A DNA stretch of 64,000 nucleotides from Candidatus Jingweiarchaeum tengchongense. Lineage in GTDB: Archaea > Nanobdellota > Nanobdellia > Jingweiarchaeales > Jingweiarchaeaceae. Positions within the stretch are counted from its first letter, which is position 1, and each line of letters begins with the position of its first letter. A program made the translations under genes and the position numbers. Below the pieces are notes generated by a model that was not told the origin of the DNA, made no database searches, and saw only the letters and a program-made list of their open reading frames with translations. Positions 34,078 to 42,873 of this stretch are shown here, piece after piece. The stretch is taken from contig JAPDLJ010000001.1 of the NCBI GenBank assembly GCA_025920705.1, positions 168,449-232,448 of the forward strand, in the 5' to 3' direction.

Positions 34078-35197
34078 GTATTTAATTGTTGGTATAGATC
34101 CTGGAACAACGACTGCATTCTGTGCATTAGACTTAAATGGCAATTTAATCGCAATGGAAAGCTCAAAAAAATTTAATGAAGAAAGATTATTAAAGCGACT
34201 TTTTGAGATTGGAAAACCAATCATACTCTCTTGTGATGTAAACCCGTGTCCAAGTTTCATTGAACATATTGCATCAAAAATAAGGACAAAAATAATCATA
34301 CCTGAAGAAAATCTAAGAATTTTCCAAAAACATGAAATTGTGAATGAAAGTAAGATAAATGAATTTAAAAATATGCATGAGAGAGATGCGCTTGCAAGTG
34401 CTTTTTTTGCATTTAAATATTATATGCCGTTGTTCAAAAAGATAGATGAGTTGATGAAAGGTGAAGATATCGAGAAAATTGAGGAAGTAAAAAGGATAAT
34501 GATATTTGGTGAGGCAAAATCAATAAAACACGCGATTGAACTTGGAAAAAAGGAAGAGAAAAAGGAAATTGGAGTGGTTGAAAGGATTGTGCAAGTTAGA
34601 ACACCAAAGTATGTGGACCTACTTGGAAAGTTAAAACAAGATAATGAAAACCTAAAAAAATTAGTTGAAAAGTTGAGGAATGAAAATATCTTGTTGAAGA
34701 GGGAAATATCAATTGAAAAGATGAAATATAAATTTAGCGATGAAGAACTCATGAGCAACATTAGGAACAAGGAGAAAACAATAAACATCTTGTCAAAAGA
34801 ACTTGAGGAAGCAAAGAAAAGAATAGATGAACTCGAATTTATACTTGATAAAATAAAAAGAAAAAACAAGTTTAAAAGAGAGGGAAAAATGGTTTTGTTA
34901 GAAATTGAATGTTTAAATGATCAAACATTGAATGAAATAAAGGATGAGCTAGATCAAGATACAATTATATCTGCCAAGTTTGTCGGTCAATTAAGTAATG
35001 AATCGATCAAGATTATACCGAATAGATGCATTATATGTGCAAATCCATATAAAAATGATAAATTAACAATTATTAATACAAATGAGATCAAAATAATGGA
35101 ACAGAATGGTGTAAAATTTGTTGAAAAAGATGAAATCATGGAAAAAACAATTAATGAAATTATTTCATCGTATAAAGAAGAAAGAAAAGCTAAATAA
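34070..35197 (+). CDS. DUF460 protein with RNase H-like fold
   Basis: About 375 residues. The N-terminus VGIDPGTTTAFCALDLNG is the RNase H-like/RuvC-like strand with a conserved aspartate; MHERDALASAFFAFKYY holds the late acidic motif. A long coiled coil (about 180-270) and a C-terminal alpha/beta domain follow. DUF460 proteins are archaeal and predicted nucleases of unknown substrate. ATG 34070 overlaps the XPF gene by 8 nt (GTG 34061 also possible), placing it with Hef in a probable repair operon. Confidence 0.83.
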   Translation: MNRYLIVGIDPGTTTAFCALDLNGNLIAMESSKKFNEERLLKRLFEIGKPIILSCDVNPCPSFIEHIASKIRTKIIIPEENLRIFQKHEIVNESKINEFKNMHERDALASAFFAFKYYMPLFKKIDELMKGEDIEKIEEVKRIMIFGEAKSIKHAIELGKKEEKKEIGVVERIVQVRTPKYVDLLGKLKQDNENLKKLVEKLRNENILLKREISIEKMKYKFSDEELMSNIRNKEKTINILSKELEEAKKRIDELEFILDKIKRKNKFKREGKMVLLEIECLNDQTLNEIKDELDQDTIISAKFVGQLSNESIKIIPNRCIICANPYKNDKLTIINTNEIKIMEQNGVKFVEKDEIMEKTINEIISSYKEERKAK

Positions 35198-35708
35198 AAA
35201 ACAAAGAAAGTTAATATTCATCTTAAAATTTTTGATCAGATTCAGTTTACTTGCAATACCCCTCTATTTGATCATGTATTTTGGTAATTTGTTTTTGTTA
35301 AAGGTTGTTGAAACAAAACAGATTTCTATTTTACTTAACTTAACAGAAATAAAGAATTCAGTTGAGATAAATGATGAAGTAATTTTGAATGTTGAACCTC
35401 TAAAAAACAAGTTGGTGATAGATGATGCTTGTACTGGATATAGATCGATGCTCGCTTTTGCCGCACTAGTTTTAGCAGTACCAAAAATAAGGAATAGTAA
35501 GAAATCTGTTGCTTTGATCCTTGGTATTCCAGCAATTTATGTGATCAACATCTTGAGAATATTCTCCACAATTTTAATTGCAGTTAAATTCGGAGAGGAA
35601 AAATTAGAATTTGTACACACTTTTTTATGGAGAGAGGGGTTAATCTTTCTAATTTTAATTCTTTGGTTGTTATGGTTAAATAATGTAAAGGAGGAAATTA
35701 GTTTTTAG
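35130..35708 (+). CDS. Archaeosortase/exosortase family protein
   Basis: Membrane transpeptidase-like protein. After a basic N-terminus come about five membrane segments with the three family residues: cysteine in DDACTGYRSM, arginine in YVINILRIF, and histidine in FVHTFLWR. About 192 residues. Archaeosortases process C-terminal signals on surface proteins and replace them with a lipid. A TTG at 35118 and ATG at 35154 are alternative starts; all overlap DUF460. No typical PGF-CTERM substrate is visible in this window; the protein at 26655-27896 is the best local candidate. Confidence 0.85.
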   Translation: MKSWKKQLMKLFHRIKKKEKLNKKQRKLIFILKFLIRFSLLAIPLYLIMYFGNLFLLKVVETKQISILLNLTEIKNSVEINDEVILNVEPLKNKLVIDDACTGYRSMLAFAALVLAVPKIRNSKKSVALILGIPAIYVINILRIFSTILIAVKFGEEKLEFVHTFLWREGLIFLILILWLLWLNNVKEEISF

Positions 35709-36285
35709 ATTCAACTTCACCGTTCGGTTCTTTTTCACAAAAAATTTCTGCTTGGAACTTATATATCTTTGTTTGCATATCAAGCCATGAATCTGGCGTT
35801 AGGCCTGCTTTTATGCAGGTTTGAGAAAGAAATTCTTCTGCGTCCCAACCATATTCCTTTGCAACTTGGGGAAGTAATAATCCTGAAAAGAATCCTTTTT
35901 GAACGATTAATCCGTCCTTACCAACCTCAATTTTATTTGGATATTCTTTGGGATTTTTGACCGATATCAATGATGGTTTGGTTAATAATGATATCTCGAT
36001 CACTATTTTATTTAACTCGTCTTCCCTTAAACTTGGAAATCTTGGATCATTGAATGCACTAGAAATCGCAGCTTCCACAACTGCTTTTTTCAATGGTAGA
36101 ATTGGTTCTGGTATGCCGATACAACCCCTAAGCTCTCTTTCTGGATAGGTGAGCAAAGTTACGAATATCCCTCTTTTTTCTTCAAATATTTTTTCTTTCA
36201 ACTCGTATTTCTCGCCTTTGAACGCTAGGGCGATGCTTTCTCTCGCAATCTTTATTAATCTTTTAGCTTCGTTTAGTGTTGTCAT
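35698..36285 (-). CDS. AMMECR1 domain protein (AmmeMemoRadiSam system)
   Basis: 195-residue AMMECR1 protein with the hallmark LRGCIG (C55), preceded by FVTLLTYPERE and followed by AFNDPRFPSLREDEL, then LLLPQVAKEYGWDAEEFLSQTC. Usually co-occurs with Memo and the AmrS radical SAM enzyme; AmrS is at 27836-28861. Function unknown. The 3' end overlaps the archaeosortase gene by 11 nt; its start is divergent from the HTH protein gene. Confidence 0.93.
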   Translation of the reverse strand: MTTLNEAKRLIKIARESIALAFKGEKYELKEKIFEEKRGIFVTLLTYPERELRGCIGIPEPILPLKKAVVEAAISSAFNDPRFPSLREDELNKIVIEISLLTKPSLISVKNPKEYPNKIEVGKDGLIVQKGFFSGLLLPQVAKEYGWDAEEFLSQTCIKAGLTPDSWLDMQTKIYKFQAEIFCEKEPNGEVESKN

Positions 36286-36323
36286 TCAGAAAAGTTAAAT
36301 ATAAAGATGGTATTTTAAAGTTT

Positions 36324-37166
36324 ATGCTCCTCAATAAGGATGAAGAAATTATAAATTTCATTAAAGTTGTCGGTCCTTCTTTACCTGTAGACATATCGAA
36401 GAAGCTTGGAATTAATTCCATACTAACTACTGCGCTCCTAGCTGAACTTGTAAAATCTGGAAAGATCAAAGAAAGCGCACGCAAGTTTGGAAATTCTTCT
36501 TATTATTATGTTGATGGGCAAGAAGAAATCTTAAGGAACAAATTGTTGCAGGACTTAAAATATCAAGAAAAGTTAGTTTTAGAGCGAATAAAAAAGGAAA
36601 AATTCGTATTTGAAGAAGATTTAAGTCCGCAAGAAAGATTTTTCATTAAAAATCTCTTAGATTTTGTTACACCACTAAGAATTAAGATTGGTGAAAATGA
36701 AGGATTATGTTGGAAATATTATAGTACAAAATTGGAGGAGATTGAAGAAACAATTAGGAAAATGCTTGAAGAGAAAAAAGTTGAGAAGGAAAAGGAAGGG
36801 GTTCAAAAAGAAATTCCAAAAGAAGCACCAAAGGAGTTTAAGAAAGAAGAAAAGATAAGTGATTTTGAAAAATGTGTTGAAGAAATATTGAAGAATTTCG
36901 CTGAAATTAATGAAAAGAAAGTAGTAAAGAAAAACAATGAGATAAATTATGTTGTTTCATCGAATACAAATTTTGGAAAGGTAAGTTTCTATGTTAAAGC
37001 GAAGAGAAAGGCCAAGATAAGCGAATCTGATCTCTCACTTTTATTCACTGAGGGAAATAGAAGAAAGATGCCAATGATCCTCATTACCGACGGTGAAATT
37101 CCTAAAAAGGTTGAGAGTTTTAGGCAGAAAAACTTTGGAGATCTTCTTAAGATTGTTAAGATATAA
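36324..37166 (+). CDS. Winged-helix protein with nuclease-fold-like C-terminal domain
   Basis: About 280 residues. The N-terminal 60 residues form a winged-helix module (NFIKVVGPSLPVDISKKLGI ... LVKSGKIKES), followed by an alpha-helical middle part, a Lys/Glu-rich linker, and a C-terminal alpha/beta domain (YVVSSNTNFGKVSFYVKAK ... MPMILITDGEIPKK) that looks like a restriction-endonuclease-like fold. I place the start at ATG 36324; a TTG at 36276 would overlap the divergent AMMECR1 gene. The pattern recurs in DPANN genomes but has no function. Confidence 0.65.
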   Translation: MLLNKDEEIINFIKVVGPSLPVDISKKLGINSILTTALLAELVKSGKIKESARKFGNSSYYYVDGQEEILRNKLLQDLKYQEKLVLERIKKEKFVFEEDLSPQERFFIKNLLDFVTPLRIKIGENEGLCWKYYSTKLEEIEETIRKMLEEKKVEKEKEGVQKEIPKEAPKEFKKEEKISDFEKCVEEILKNFAEINEKKVVKKNNEINYVVSSNTNFGKVSFYVKAKRKAKISESDLSLLFTEGNRRKMPMILITDGEIPKKVESFRQKNFGDLLKIVKI

Positions 37167-37190
37167 AAAAAGAAAGAATAAATCAAGAAC

Positions 37191-37256
37191 TTAACATTTT
37201 TTCTTCTTCGTCTTCTTCGCCATCCCCCTCACCATCAAATCAGATGCAATTATCAT
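37191..37256 (-). CDS. Possible 21-residue basic micro-protein
   Basis: A short minus-strand frame reads MIIASDLMVRGMAKKTKKKKC. An inner ATG follows GGTGAGGGG, a good ribosome site. Very basic tail. It might be noise in a 130-nt gap; reported only because the ribosome site is unusually good for such a short frame. Confidence 0.2.
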   Translation of the reverse strand: MIIASDLMVRGMAKKTKKKKC

Positions 37257-37297
37257 AAATAAATTTTGTTGTATTAAATGATAGAAATAAAAAATTT

Positions 37298-37387
37298 AGC
37301 GGGGCGTGGATTTGAACCACGGACCTTTGGGTTATGAGCCCAACGACCACTCCAGGCTGGTCTACCCTTATAGACTTGAAGTTCGCT
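37298..37387 (-). tRNA. Initiator tRNA-Met(CAT) with an acceptor-stem intron (4/5)
   Basis: Exons on the minus strand: 37387-37384 (AGCG) and 37367-37298. Joined: acceptor AGCGGGG/CCCCGCT, U8 A9, D arm GACC/GGTC, anticodon stem TTGGG/CCCAA with loop CTCATAA, T arm CGTGG/CCACG with TTCAAAT, discriminator A (37297). The A1-U72 pair and the three G-C pairs next to the anticodon loop are hallmarks of archaeal initiators. A GGCGGGG copy lies in the leader (37400-37394). Confidence 0.88.
37368..37383 (-). other. BHB intron (16 nt) inside the acceptor stem of tRNA-iMet
   Basis: The minus-strand intron is AACTTCAAGTCTATAA. Outer helix: leader TACC with GGTA (nt 6-9). Central helix: GTAG (leader GT plus A1 G2) with intron CTAT, one G-U pair. 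5' bulge CG^A; inner stem ACTT-C-AAGT; 3' bulge AA^G. Splicing restores a perfect 7-bp acceptor stem starting with A1, as initiators require. Confidence 0.78.
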
Positions 37388-37438
37388 ACGGTACCCCGCC
37401 ATATATAAATTACTTGGGCAATATTTAAATTTTGTTGG

Positions 37439-38746
37439 TTACGTGATTAATTGAATTTCCTTGAATTTTATTACCGGTGAAAGAACCTCATTTTCCTGTC
37501 TCTTTTCCTTTCCTATCTGTTCAATTTTGTTTAGCATATTGAAAAAGTTTCCCGATATCATCGCTCTCTTTATGGGGATCCACCTTCCTTTTTCGATTAG
37601 AAATGAATTCTCAATCCCAAGTGAAAAATCTCCTGATATTTGATTTATTAAGTGGGTGCCGATAACAAATTTAACAAATAGTGCTTTCTTTGAGTCTTCT
37701 ATCATCTCTTTTTCTTTTATTCCCCCACTTTTAATTATAAAATTCGTTGCATAAACACTCGGTCTGATTGCAAGTGTATCGCAATTCCCGGTGCTTTCTT
37801 TTTTTTCTCTTGAGGCCGTCAATATATCATATAAAAAATTTCTTAGAACACCATTTTCAATTATTTTTTTTCTCATTGAAACTGTTCCCTCTGCATCGTA
37901 TGCCTGTGACACCAATGCGCCATCAATTAATGGGTCATCTATTATTGTTAGTTTTTCATCCGCTACTTTTTCACCAATTTTTCCTTTTAATAATGACCTG
38001 CCAATTTGAACTCTATCTGCGCACACATGCGGTATTAGTATAATTGAAAATAATTCTGAAATAGAATGATAATCAAAAATTACAGGTAGTTTTTGGGATT
38101 TGACACGAATTGGATTCATTGATTTTATGCAAAGTTCTGCTGCATTTTTACCCAATTCAAAGGATAGAAAATTCTTTAGCGTCCTTGATGTGTGAATCTC
38201 TTGACCGATTGAATTTTCTGTTTTAACTGAAATGTCCATCGCTACGCTTGAGTATTTATTTTTAAAGAAAACATTGTTTGAATTCATGAAGTACTCCTTA
38301 TCTATTCCTTTTGAAAAGCCTAATTTCTGAATTTCTATCCTGTTATCAAAATTTTTTGCTTCGTCTATCTGGTTAAAACATATTTTGAGTATGTCGTCAA
38401 AATCAAGTTTATCAATTTTTTTATCATAACAAATAACTTTTCTTGCTTTTTGTTTTTCAGAAATTTTCAATTCAACATCAAAATCATTTGATGCTCTCAT
38501 CACTTTGACTGCTCTCAACAAACATTCTTTCCATTTATGCAAATCTGACGTTTGTGAGAAGCCAAATTTTCTTTTTTTTGTTACCCTTATTGAGAGTGAT
38601 TTTGAAATTTTATTTGAATAAGAATCAATTTCATTCTTCTCAAAATCTAGGGTAGTTGTATTTTTCTCAGTAACATAAACCTCAATCATACCATATTTTT
38701 CTCCCTCTCTCACTATCTTTCTTAAAAAGTCCTCATCTACCACCAA
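37439..38746 (-). CDS. pmbA: TldE/PmbA family protein
   Basis: Inactive-partner subunit of the TldD/TldE metalloprotease. The 435-residue chain has the family N-terminal domain (EVYVTEKNTTTLDFEKNEID) and C-terminal core (LPVIFDYHSISELFSII, DDPLIDGALVSQAYDAEG, NFLYDILTASREK). It lacks the HExxxH zinc motif that its neighbour has, as expected for TldE. GTG or nearby start at 38746 overlaps the tldD end by 14 nt, so the pair is coupled. Confidence 0.92.
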   Translation of the reverse strand: MVVDEDFLRKIVREGEKYGMIEVYVTEKNTTTLDFEKNEIDSYSNKISKSLSIRVTKKRKFGFSQTSDLHKWKECLLRAVKVMRASNDFDVELKISEKQKARKVICYDKKIDKLDFDDILKICFNQIDEAKNFDNRIEIQKLGFSKGIDKEYFMNSNNVFFKNKYSSVAMDISVKTENSIGQEIHTSRTLKNFLSFELGKNAAELCIKSMNPIRVKSQKLPVIFDYHSISELFSIILIPHVCADRVQIGRSLLKGKIGEKVADEKLTIIDDPLIDGALVSQAYDAEGTVSMRKKIIENGVLRNFLYDILTASREKKESTGNCDTLAIRPSVYATNFIIKSGGIKEKEMIEDSKKALFVKFVIGTHLINQISGDFSLGIENSFLIEKGRWIPIKRAMISGNFFNMLNKIEQIGKEKRQENEVLSPVIKFKEIQLIT

Positions 38747-40106
38747 CGATCACACCTTTAACTAAAATGTGTGGTGTTGCACTTCCAACAGGCACAACTT
38801 GTCCTAATTTACCACACATTGCACCAAGATATTGCGGATGCGCATCGTCCGCCACTTCCACAACATTCAAAAGTGTCTCCAATATATTTCCGCTAAGTGA
38901 AAAGTCCCTGAGATTCTCAACGATTTCCCCATTTTTAATCAAAAATGCTTCCTCTGCATTAAAAATAAAATTCCCGAGCGTTGGTTCTACAACACCCCCT
39001 CTTGAGCCTTTCGCATATATGCCACTTTTTAATTCTTTTATCATTTCATCTGCCTTACATTCTCCTGGTTTCAAACTAGTGTTTGACATCCTTGGTATTG
39101 GCAATTCAAATGGGGATTGTGCCCTTCCATTTGACGTTAAATTCAAATTCAACTTATTTGAAGTGACCATTGAATTTAAAAATGATATGAGTGTGCCACG
39201 ATCTATGAGTGTCGTTTTTCTAGCTTTAGTTCCTTCATCGTCATATCTGTAGAATCCTGGTTCAAATTCAATCAGTGGATCATCGTAAAGTGTGATTTTT
39301 TCGCTTCCAATTTTCTTGTTCATTTTGTCCATGAGGATACTTTCTTTTCTAATTATCTGATCAGCTTCGCACGCATGACCAACTGCTTCGTGGAAAAAAA
39401 CACCTGAAAGTATTGGATCACAAATTACATTGTACCTGCCTTTCTTTGCATACCTCGCATGAAGTAATCTCAAGTTTTTTTCTTTCAATTCTTTTGCTAC
39501 ATTTTCAATATCTAAATTCTCAATTATTTCATATCCACCAATCTTACCAACAGAAAAGAAACATTCGGAGCTTTTATTCATCTCTCTTCCAGCAACATTT
39601 ATTTTTAACATAGAATAGAGAAAATCAGCACTTATATCCGCACCTTTATCATTCATAAACTTCTTATGCAATTTGCTGAACGATAGTTTTAATATCGTCG
39701 ATTTTATTCTTTTATCTTCAAGTCTTTTATTTATCTCCTTTAGAAAAGCTATTTTAGTCTTTAAAGAAATTTCAAATGGATCTCTTTTGTAAATTGTTCT
39801 ATATTTGTCTCTGTTCGATTCAAACCTAGATATCTCTATTTTCTCTTGCTTATAATTTGATTGTGCCCTTGCAAGTTTTAATGCTCTCTTTAGCACGTCT
39901 TCTTTTTTTGAGAAGTCTGATGAACAAGCAAATCCGATGCCATTCTCTAAAAAAACACGAAAACTAAATCCTGCACTAAAGATTGAAGAAATTGAACTAA
40001 TTTCATTGTTCTTCATAATAATTGTTTCATTTTCTACGTCTTCAATACGCAAATCGACATATTTAGCTATTCCAGTTCTTTTCTTAATTAAATCTTCAAA
40101 ATCCAT
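38733..40106 (-). CDS. tldD: TldD metalloprotease
   Basis: Zinc-dependent protease subunit that, with TldE, degrades unfolded or modified peptides. The zinc motif HEAVGH is at residues 239-244 (FFHEAVGHACEADQI); ITLYDDPLIEFEPGFYRYDDEGT, GRAQSPFELPIPRMSNT and FIFNAEEAFLIKNGEIV are conserved. 457 residues, standard. It is the upstream gene of the pair. Confidence 0.94.
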   Translation of the reverse strand: MDFEDLIKKRTGIAKYVDLRIEDVENETIIMKNNEISSISSIFSAGFSFRVFLENGIGFACSSDFSKKEDVLKRALKLARAQSNYKQEKIEISRFESNRDKYRTIYKRDPFEISLKTKIAFLKEINKRLEDKRIKSTILKLSFSKLHKKFMNDKGADISADFLYSMLKINVAGREMNKSSECFFSVGKIGGYEIIENLDIENVAKELKEKNLRLLHARYAKKGRYNVICDPILSGVFFHEAVGHACEADQIIRKESILMDKMNKKIGSEKITLYDDPLIEFEPGFYRYDDEGTKARKTTLIDRGTLISFLNSMVTSNKLNLNLTSNGRAQSPFELPIPRMSNTSLKPGECKADEMIKELKSGIYAKGSRGGVVEPTLGNFIFNAEEAFLIKNGEIVENLRDFSLSGNILETLLNVVEVADDAHPQYLGAMCGKLGQVVPVGSATPHILVKGVIVGGR

Positions 40107-40142
40107 CTTAAAAATAAAAACAGTTCTTATTTAAGTTCTTAT

Positions 40143-42023
40143 TCATGAAGATATAGCTTTCCTTATCTTAGAAAGTACTTTTTTACTCGAATGCCTCCAG
40201 CTAAATGCGTGCTCCAACACATCAGCAATATTTTCGACAGGTATGATCTCAATATTTTTCATAGAAGAAAGCACATCTTGTCTATTCATCTTTGGTATGA
40301 TTACACGCTTAATTCCAGCCTCAATTGCTGCCTCTATTTTTGCATTTATTCCACCAATTGGTAAAACTTCACCCCTTATTGACAAACTTCCTGTCATTGC
40401 AGTATCTTGTCTAATTGGTATCTTCTCTAGTGAGGAAATCACGGCGGCAGCAACGGATATGCTTGCTGAGTCTCCCTCAACACCTTCATAGGTTTGTAAA
40501 AATTGGATGTGTATATCAAAGTTGCTTAGATTTTTACCAAGTTTCTTAATTACTGCTGAAACATTTTCAACTGCTTCCTTTGCAATTTCACCTAATTTAC
40601 CTGTTGCAATTATTTTACCACTCCCTTTTTCCATTCCTGGCGTTACCGTTGCTTCAATTGGCAGTACAATACCTGTATCTTCACCAATGATCGCAAGACC
40701 ATTCACTCTCCCTATTTCTTCTCCTGTTGTTTTTATCACTTGATATTCTTTCTTCTCTTTCGTGTACTTTTCTGCTATCTGTTGCTCCAAACTTGAAGCA
40801 AATCTTTTTGCCTTTCTCACATGCTCAACTTCAACGTATTTTGCACCCGATTCCTTCGCAATGTCACCAGCAACTCTAATCAAACCACCAAGATCCCTAA
40901 GCTTCAATGATAAGTAACCTTTCCTTCCCGCTCTTCTCCTTGCTTCCTTGATTATTTCAATTACTGCATCTCTTGTGAAATGTGGTATCTTCCCGTCTTT
41001 TTTAACTTCTTGAGCAACAAATCTTGCAATCTTCTTTCTGTTTTCTTCATTATCTTCTATCTTATTATTCATGTGTACTTCATATCCGTAGCCACGTATC
41101 CTGCTCCTAAGTGCTGGATGCATGTGCGCAATCGTTTCAATGTTACCTGCTGCGACTAAAATAAAATCACAAGGAACTGGTTCTGTCTTCACTAGTGCTC
41201 CTGAGCTTCTTTCGCTTCTACCGGTTATCGGATATCTCTTCTCTTGCATTGCTGACAACAACTCTACTTGCATCTCTGGCTTCAATGTTGCAATCTCATC
41301 GATGAATAGAACACCTTTGTGTGCTTGGTGAATTGCACCCGCCTCAACTCTTTCATGTGCTGGTGTTTGCAGTCCACCACTTTGGAATGGGTCATGGCGT
41401 ACATCACCAAGTAATGCACCTTCATGTAGACCAGTGGCTTCAATAAAAGGAGCGCTTTTTCTTTCTGAATTATCAACAAGTAATTTTGGTGTAAGTACCT
41501 TCGGTTCCCTCACTCGCAGCGCAAACATCAAAAATATTGAAAACAGGCCGAAGAGTAGGAAAAGTGTTCCTGAAATTATCGTTGCTGCTTTCATTATCTC
41601 GCTCGTTTGTTTTCCCACGATCCAATCAATTATTGTTGAAACAGCATAGAAGATGAACAGTAGGATAAAGATGTTCATCCATGGGCTCCTGCCTGTTTGC
41701 AGCGCCTGCATTTTTGCGGCTGCAACAATTTTTTTTCCTTCGCCAGCTTTAACTGTTTTTATTAATGGATTGTTCTCATCTTTTGGGTTAGGAAGACAGA
41801 GAATATCAACGAGCTTCTCCATTGGTAGGAGCTCGGCAAGTGCCTGACCTATCATACTTTTTCCAGTACCCGGTTCGCCAATCAAAAGAACATTTCTTCT
41901 TTGTGTTGCTGCTTTTTTAATAATTTCTATCGCATTATCCTGGCCTATAACTTGGTCTACAAGCCTCTTTGGTACTTCCAATTCTTCAGTTGTTTTAAAT
42001 TTAAGTTCTGGGAATTCTTTCAT
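40143..42023 (-). CDS. lonB: Membrane-bound archaeal Lon protease (LonB)
   Basis: ATP-dependent protease at the cytoplasmic face of the membrane. Walker A GEPGTGKS at 49-56, two membrane segments between Walker A and B (WMNIFILLFIFYAVSTIIDW and TIISGTLFLLFGLFSIFLMF), Walker B GVLFIDEIATL, and the Ser-Lys dyad S519 (GDSAS) and K562 (INAKIEA), 43 residues apart as in Lon. 626 residues, typical. Single gene between tldD and the PRC-barrel gene. Confidence 0.96.
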   Translation of the reverse strand: MKEFPELKFKTTEELEVPKRLVDQVIGQDNAIEIIKKAATQRRNVLLIGEPGTGKSMIGQALAELLPMEKLVDILCLPNPKDENNPLIKTVKAGEGKKIVAAAKMQALQTGRSPWMNIFILLFIFYAVSTIIDWIVGKQTSEIMKAATIISGTLFLLFGLFSIFLMFALRVREPKVLTPKLLVDNSERKSAPFIEATGLHEGALLGDVRHDPFQSGGLQTPAHERVEAGAIHQAHKGVLFIDEIATLKPEMQVELLSAMQEKRYPITGRSERSSGALVKTEPVPCDFILVAAGNIETIAHMHPALRSRIRGYGYEVHMNNKIEDNEENRKKIARFVAQEVKKDGKIPHFTRDAVIEIIKEARRRAGRKGYLSLKLRDLGGLIRVAGDIAKESGAKYVEVEHVRKAKRFASSLEQQIAEKYTKEKKEYQVIKTTGEEIGRVNGLAIIGEDTGIVLPIEATVTPGMEKGSGKIIATGKLGEIAKEAVENVSAVIKKLGKNLSNFDIHIQFLQTYEGVEGDSASISVAAAVISSLEKIPIRQDTAMTGSLSIRGEVLPIGGINAKIEAAIEAGIKRVIIPKMNRQDVLSSMKNIEIIPVENIADVLEHAFSWRHSSKKVLSKIRKAISS

Positions 42024-42059
42024 GAATATTATTTATACAAAGAAAAAAGAATTAAAAAT

Positions 42060-42341
42060 TTATGCTTCTTCTGTTTCTTTCTTTTCTTCCTCGCCACTTG
42101 GAACTGCTGCTTTTGAAATTATCATTACATCTCCAACTGCCTTGACAAGTTGATGTGGAATTATAACTCCCTTAGCTCCACTTACTGTCTTTGATAGGAA
42201 GCTATCTCTCGTTGCCTTCACCTTCCATCCAAAAATTTTATTATTTTGGATGATGACTTCATCAACATCTCCAAAATATTCTCCACCATCAGTAAAAACT
42301 TTCATTCCATATGTCTCAGTTAATTTTTTAAGTTTCAACAT
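42060..42341 (-). CDS. PRC-barrel domain protein
   Basis: 93-residue beta-barrel protein: KKLTETYGMKVFTDGGEYFGDVDEVIIQNNKIFGWKV, then VIIPHQLVKAVGDVMIIS and an acidic tail. Archaeal PRC-barrel proteins include the CdpB cell-division factors, and this one sits directly after scpB (14-nt overlap), so a role with division or chromosome segregation is possible but inferred only from family and context. Other PRC-barrels have RNA-processing roles. Confidence 0.88.
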   Translation of the reverse strand: MLKLKKLTETYGMKVFTDGGEYFGDVDEVIIQNNKIFGWKVKATRDSFLSKTVSGAKGVIIPHQLVKAVGDVMIISKAAVPSGEEEKKETEEA

Positions 42342-42873
42342 TTTTATCCCCCTCTACGCCTATCATTTTATTTATCTCATTTCTATTTAATAAAGATTTT
42401 TCTTCCCCTTTTCTTATGTTAAAATACTCAAAAAATTTGTCTGTTAATGTCAAGATGAATGTTCTTGCGAATGGTTGCATTGTAATAAAACCTTCTTCAA
42501 AAAGTTCTTTTATGTGTTCATATGCCTTATTGCCGCGCATCTTTACAATTTCGCTCTGTTTTACAGGAGATTTCCAAGCAATCACTGCTAATGTCTCCAT
42601 TTTTCCTCTGCCAATTTCAGGTTTTGCAAACTCTTTAACCTTGTCAATGAACTCATCTTTAATCTTTATCTTCCAAAATCTCTGTTCCTCCACGACTTCG
42701 ATTCCTAAATTTATTAATTCGTAATCCCTTTTCAACTCCGAAAGTATTCTAAGTGCTTCTTCTTCGCTCACTTTCGTTCTCTCACATATTTCTTCAATCT
42801 TCAAACCATGGGAAGCAAATAGGAGCGCTCCTATCACTGCTTTCTTATCCTCTGTTGATGTAGATTTCACCAA
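42328..42873 (-). CDS. scpB: Segregation and condensation protein ScpB
   Basis: Winged-helix partner of ScpA and SMC in chromosome condensation. 181 residues with two winged helices: AVIGALLFASHGLKIEEICERT and METLAVIAWKSPVKQSEIVKMRG, both family signatures. It overlaps scpA by 29 nt. SMC itself is outside the window. Confidence 0.9.
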   Translation of the reverse strand: MVKSTSTEDKKAVIGALLFASHGLKIEEICERTKVSEEEALRILSELKRDYELINLGIEVVEEQRFWKIKIKDEFIDKVKEFAKPEIGRGKMETLAVIAWKSPVKQSEIVKMRGNKAYEHIKELFEEGFITMQPFARTFILTLTDKFFEYFNIRKGEEKSLLNRNEINKMIGVEGDKNVET

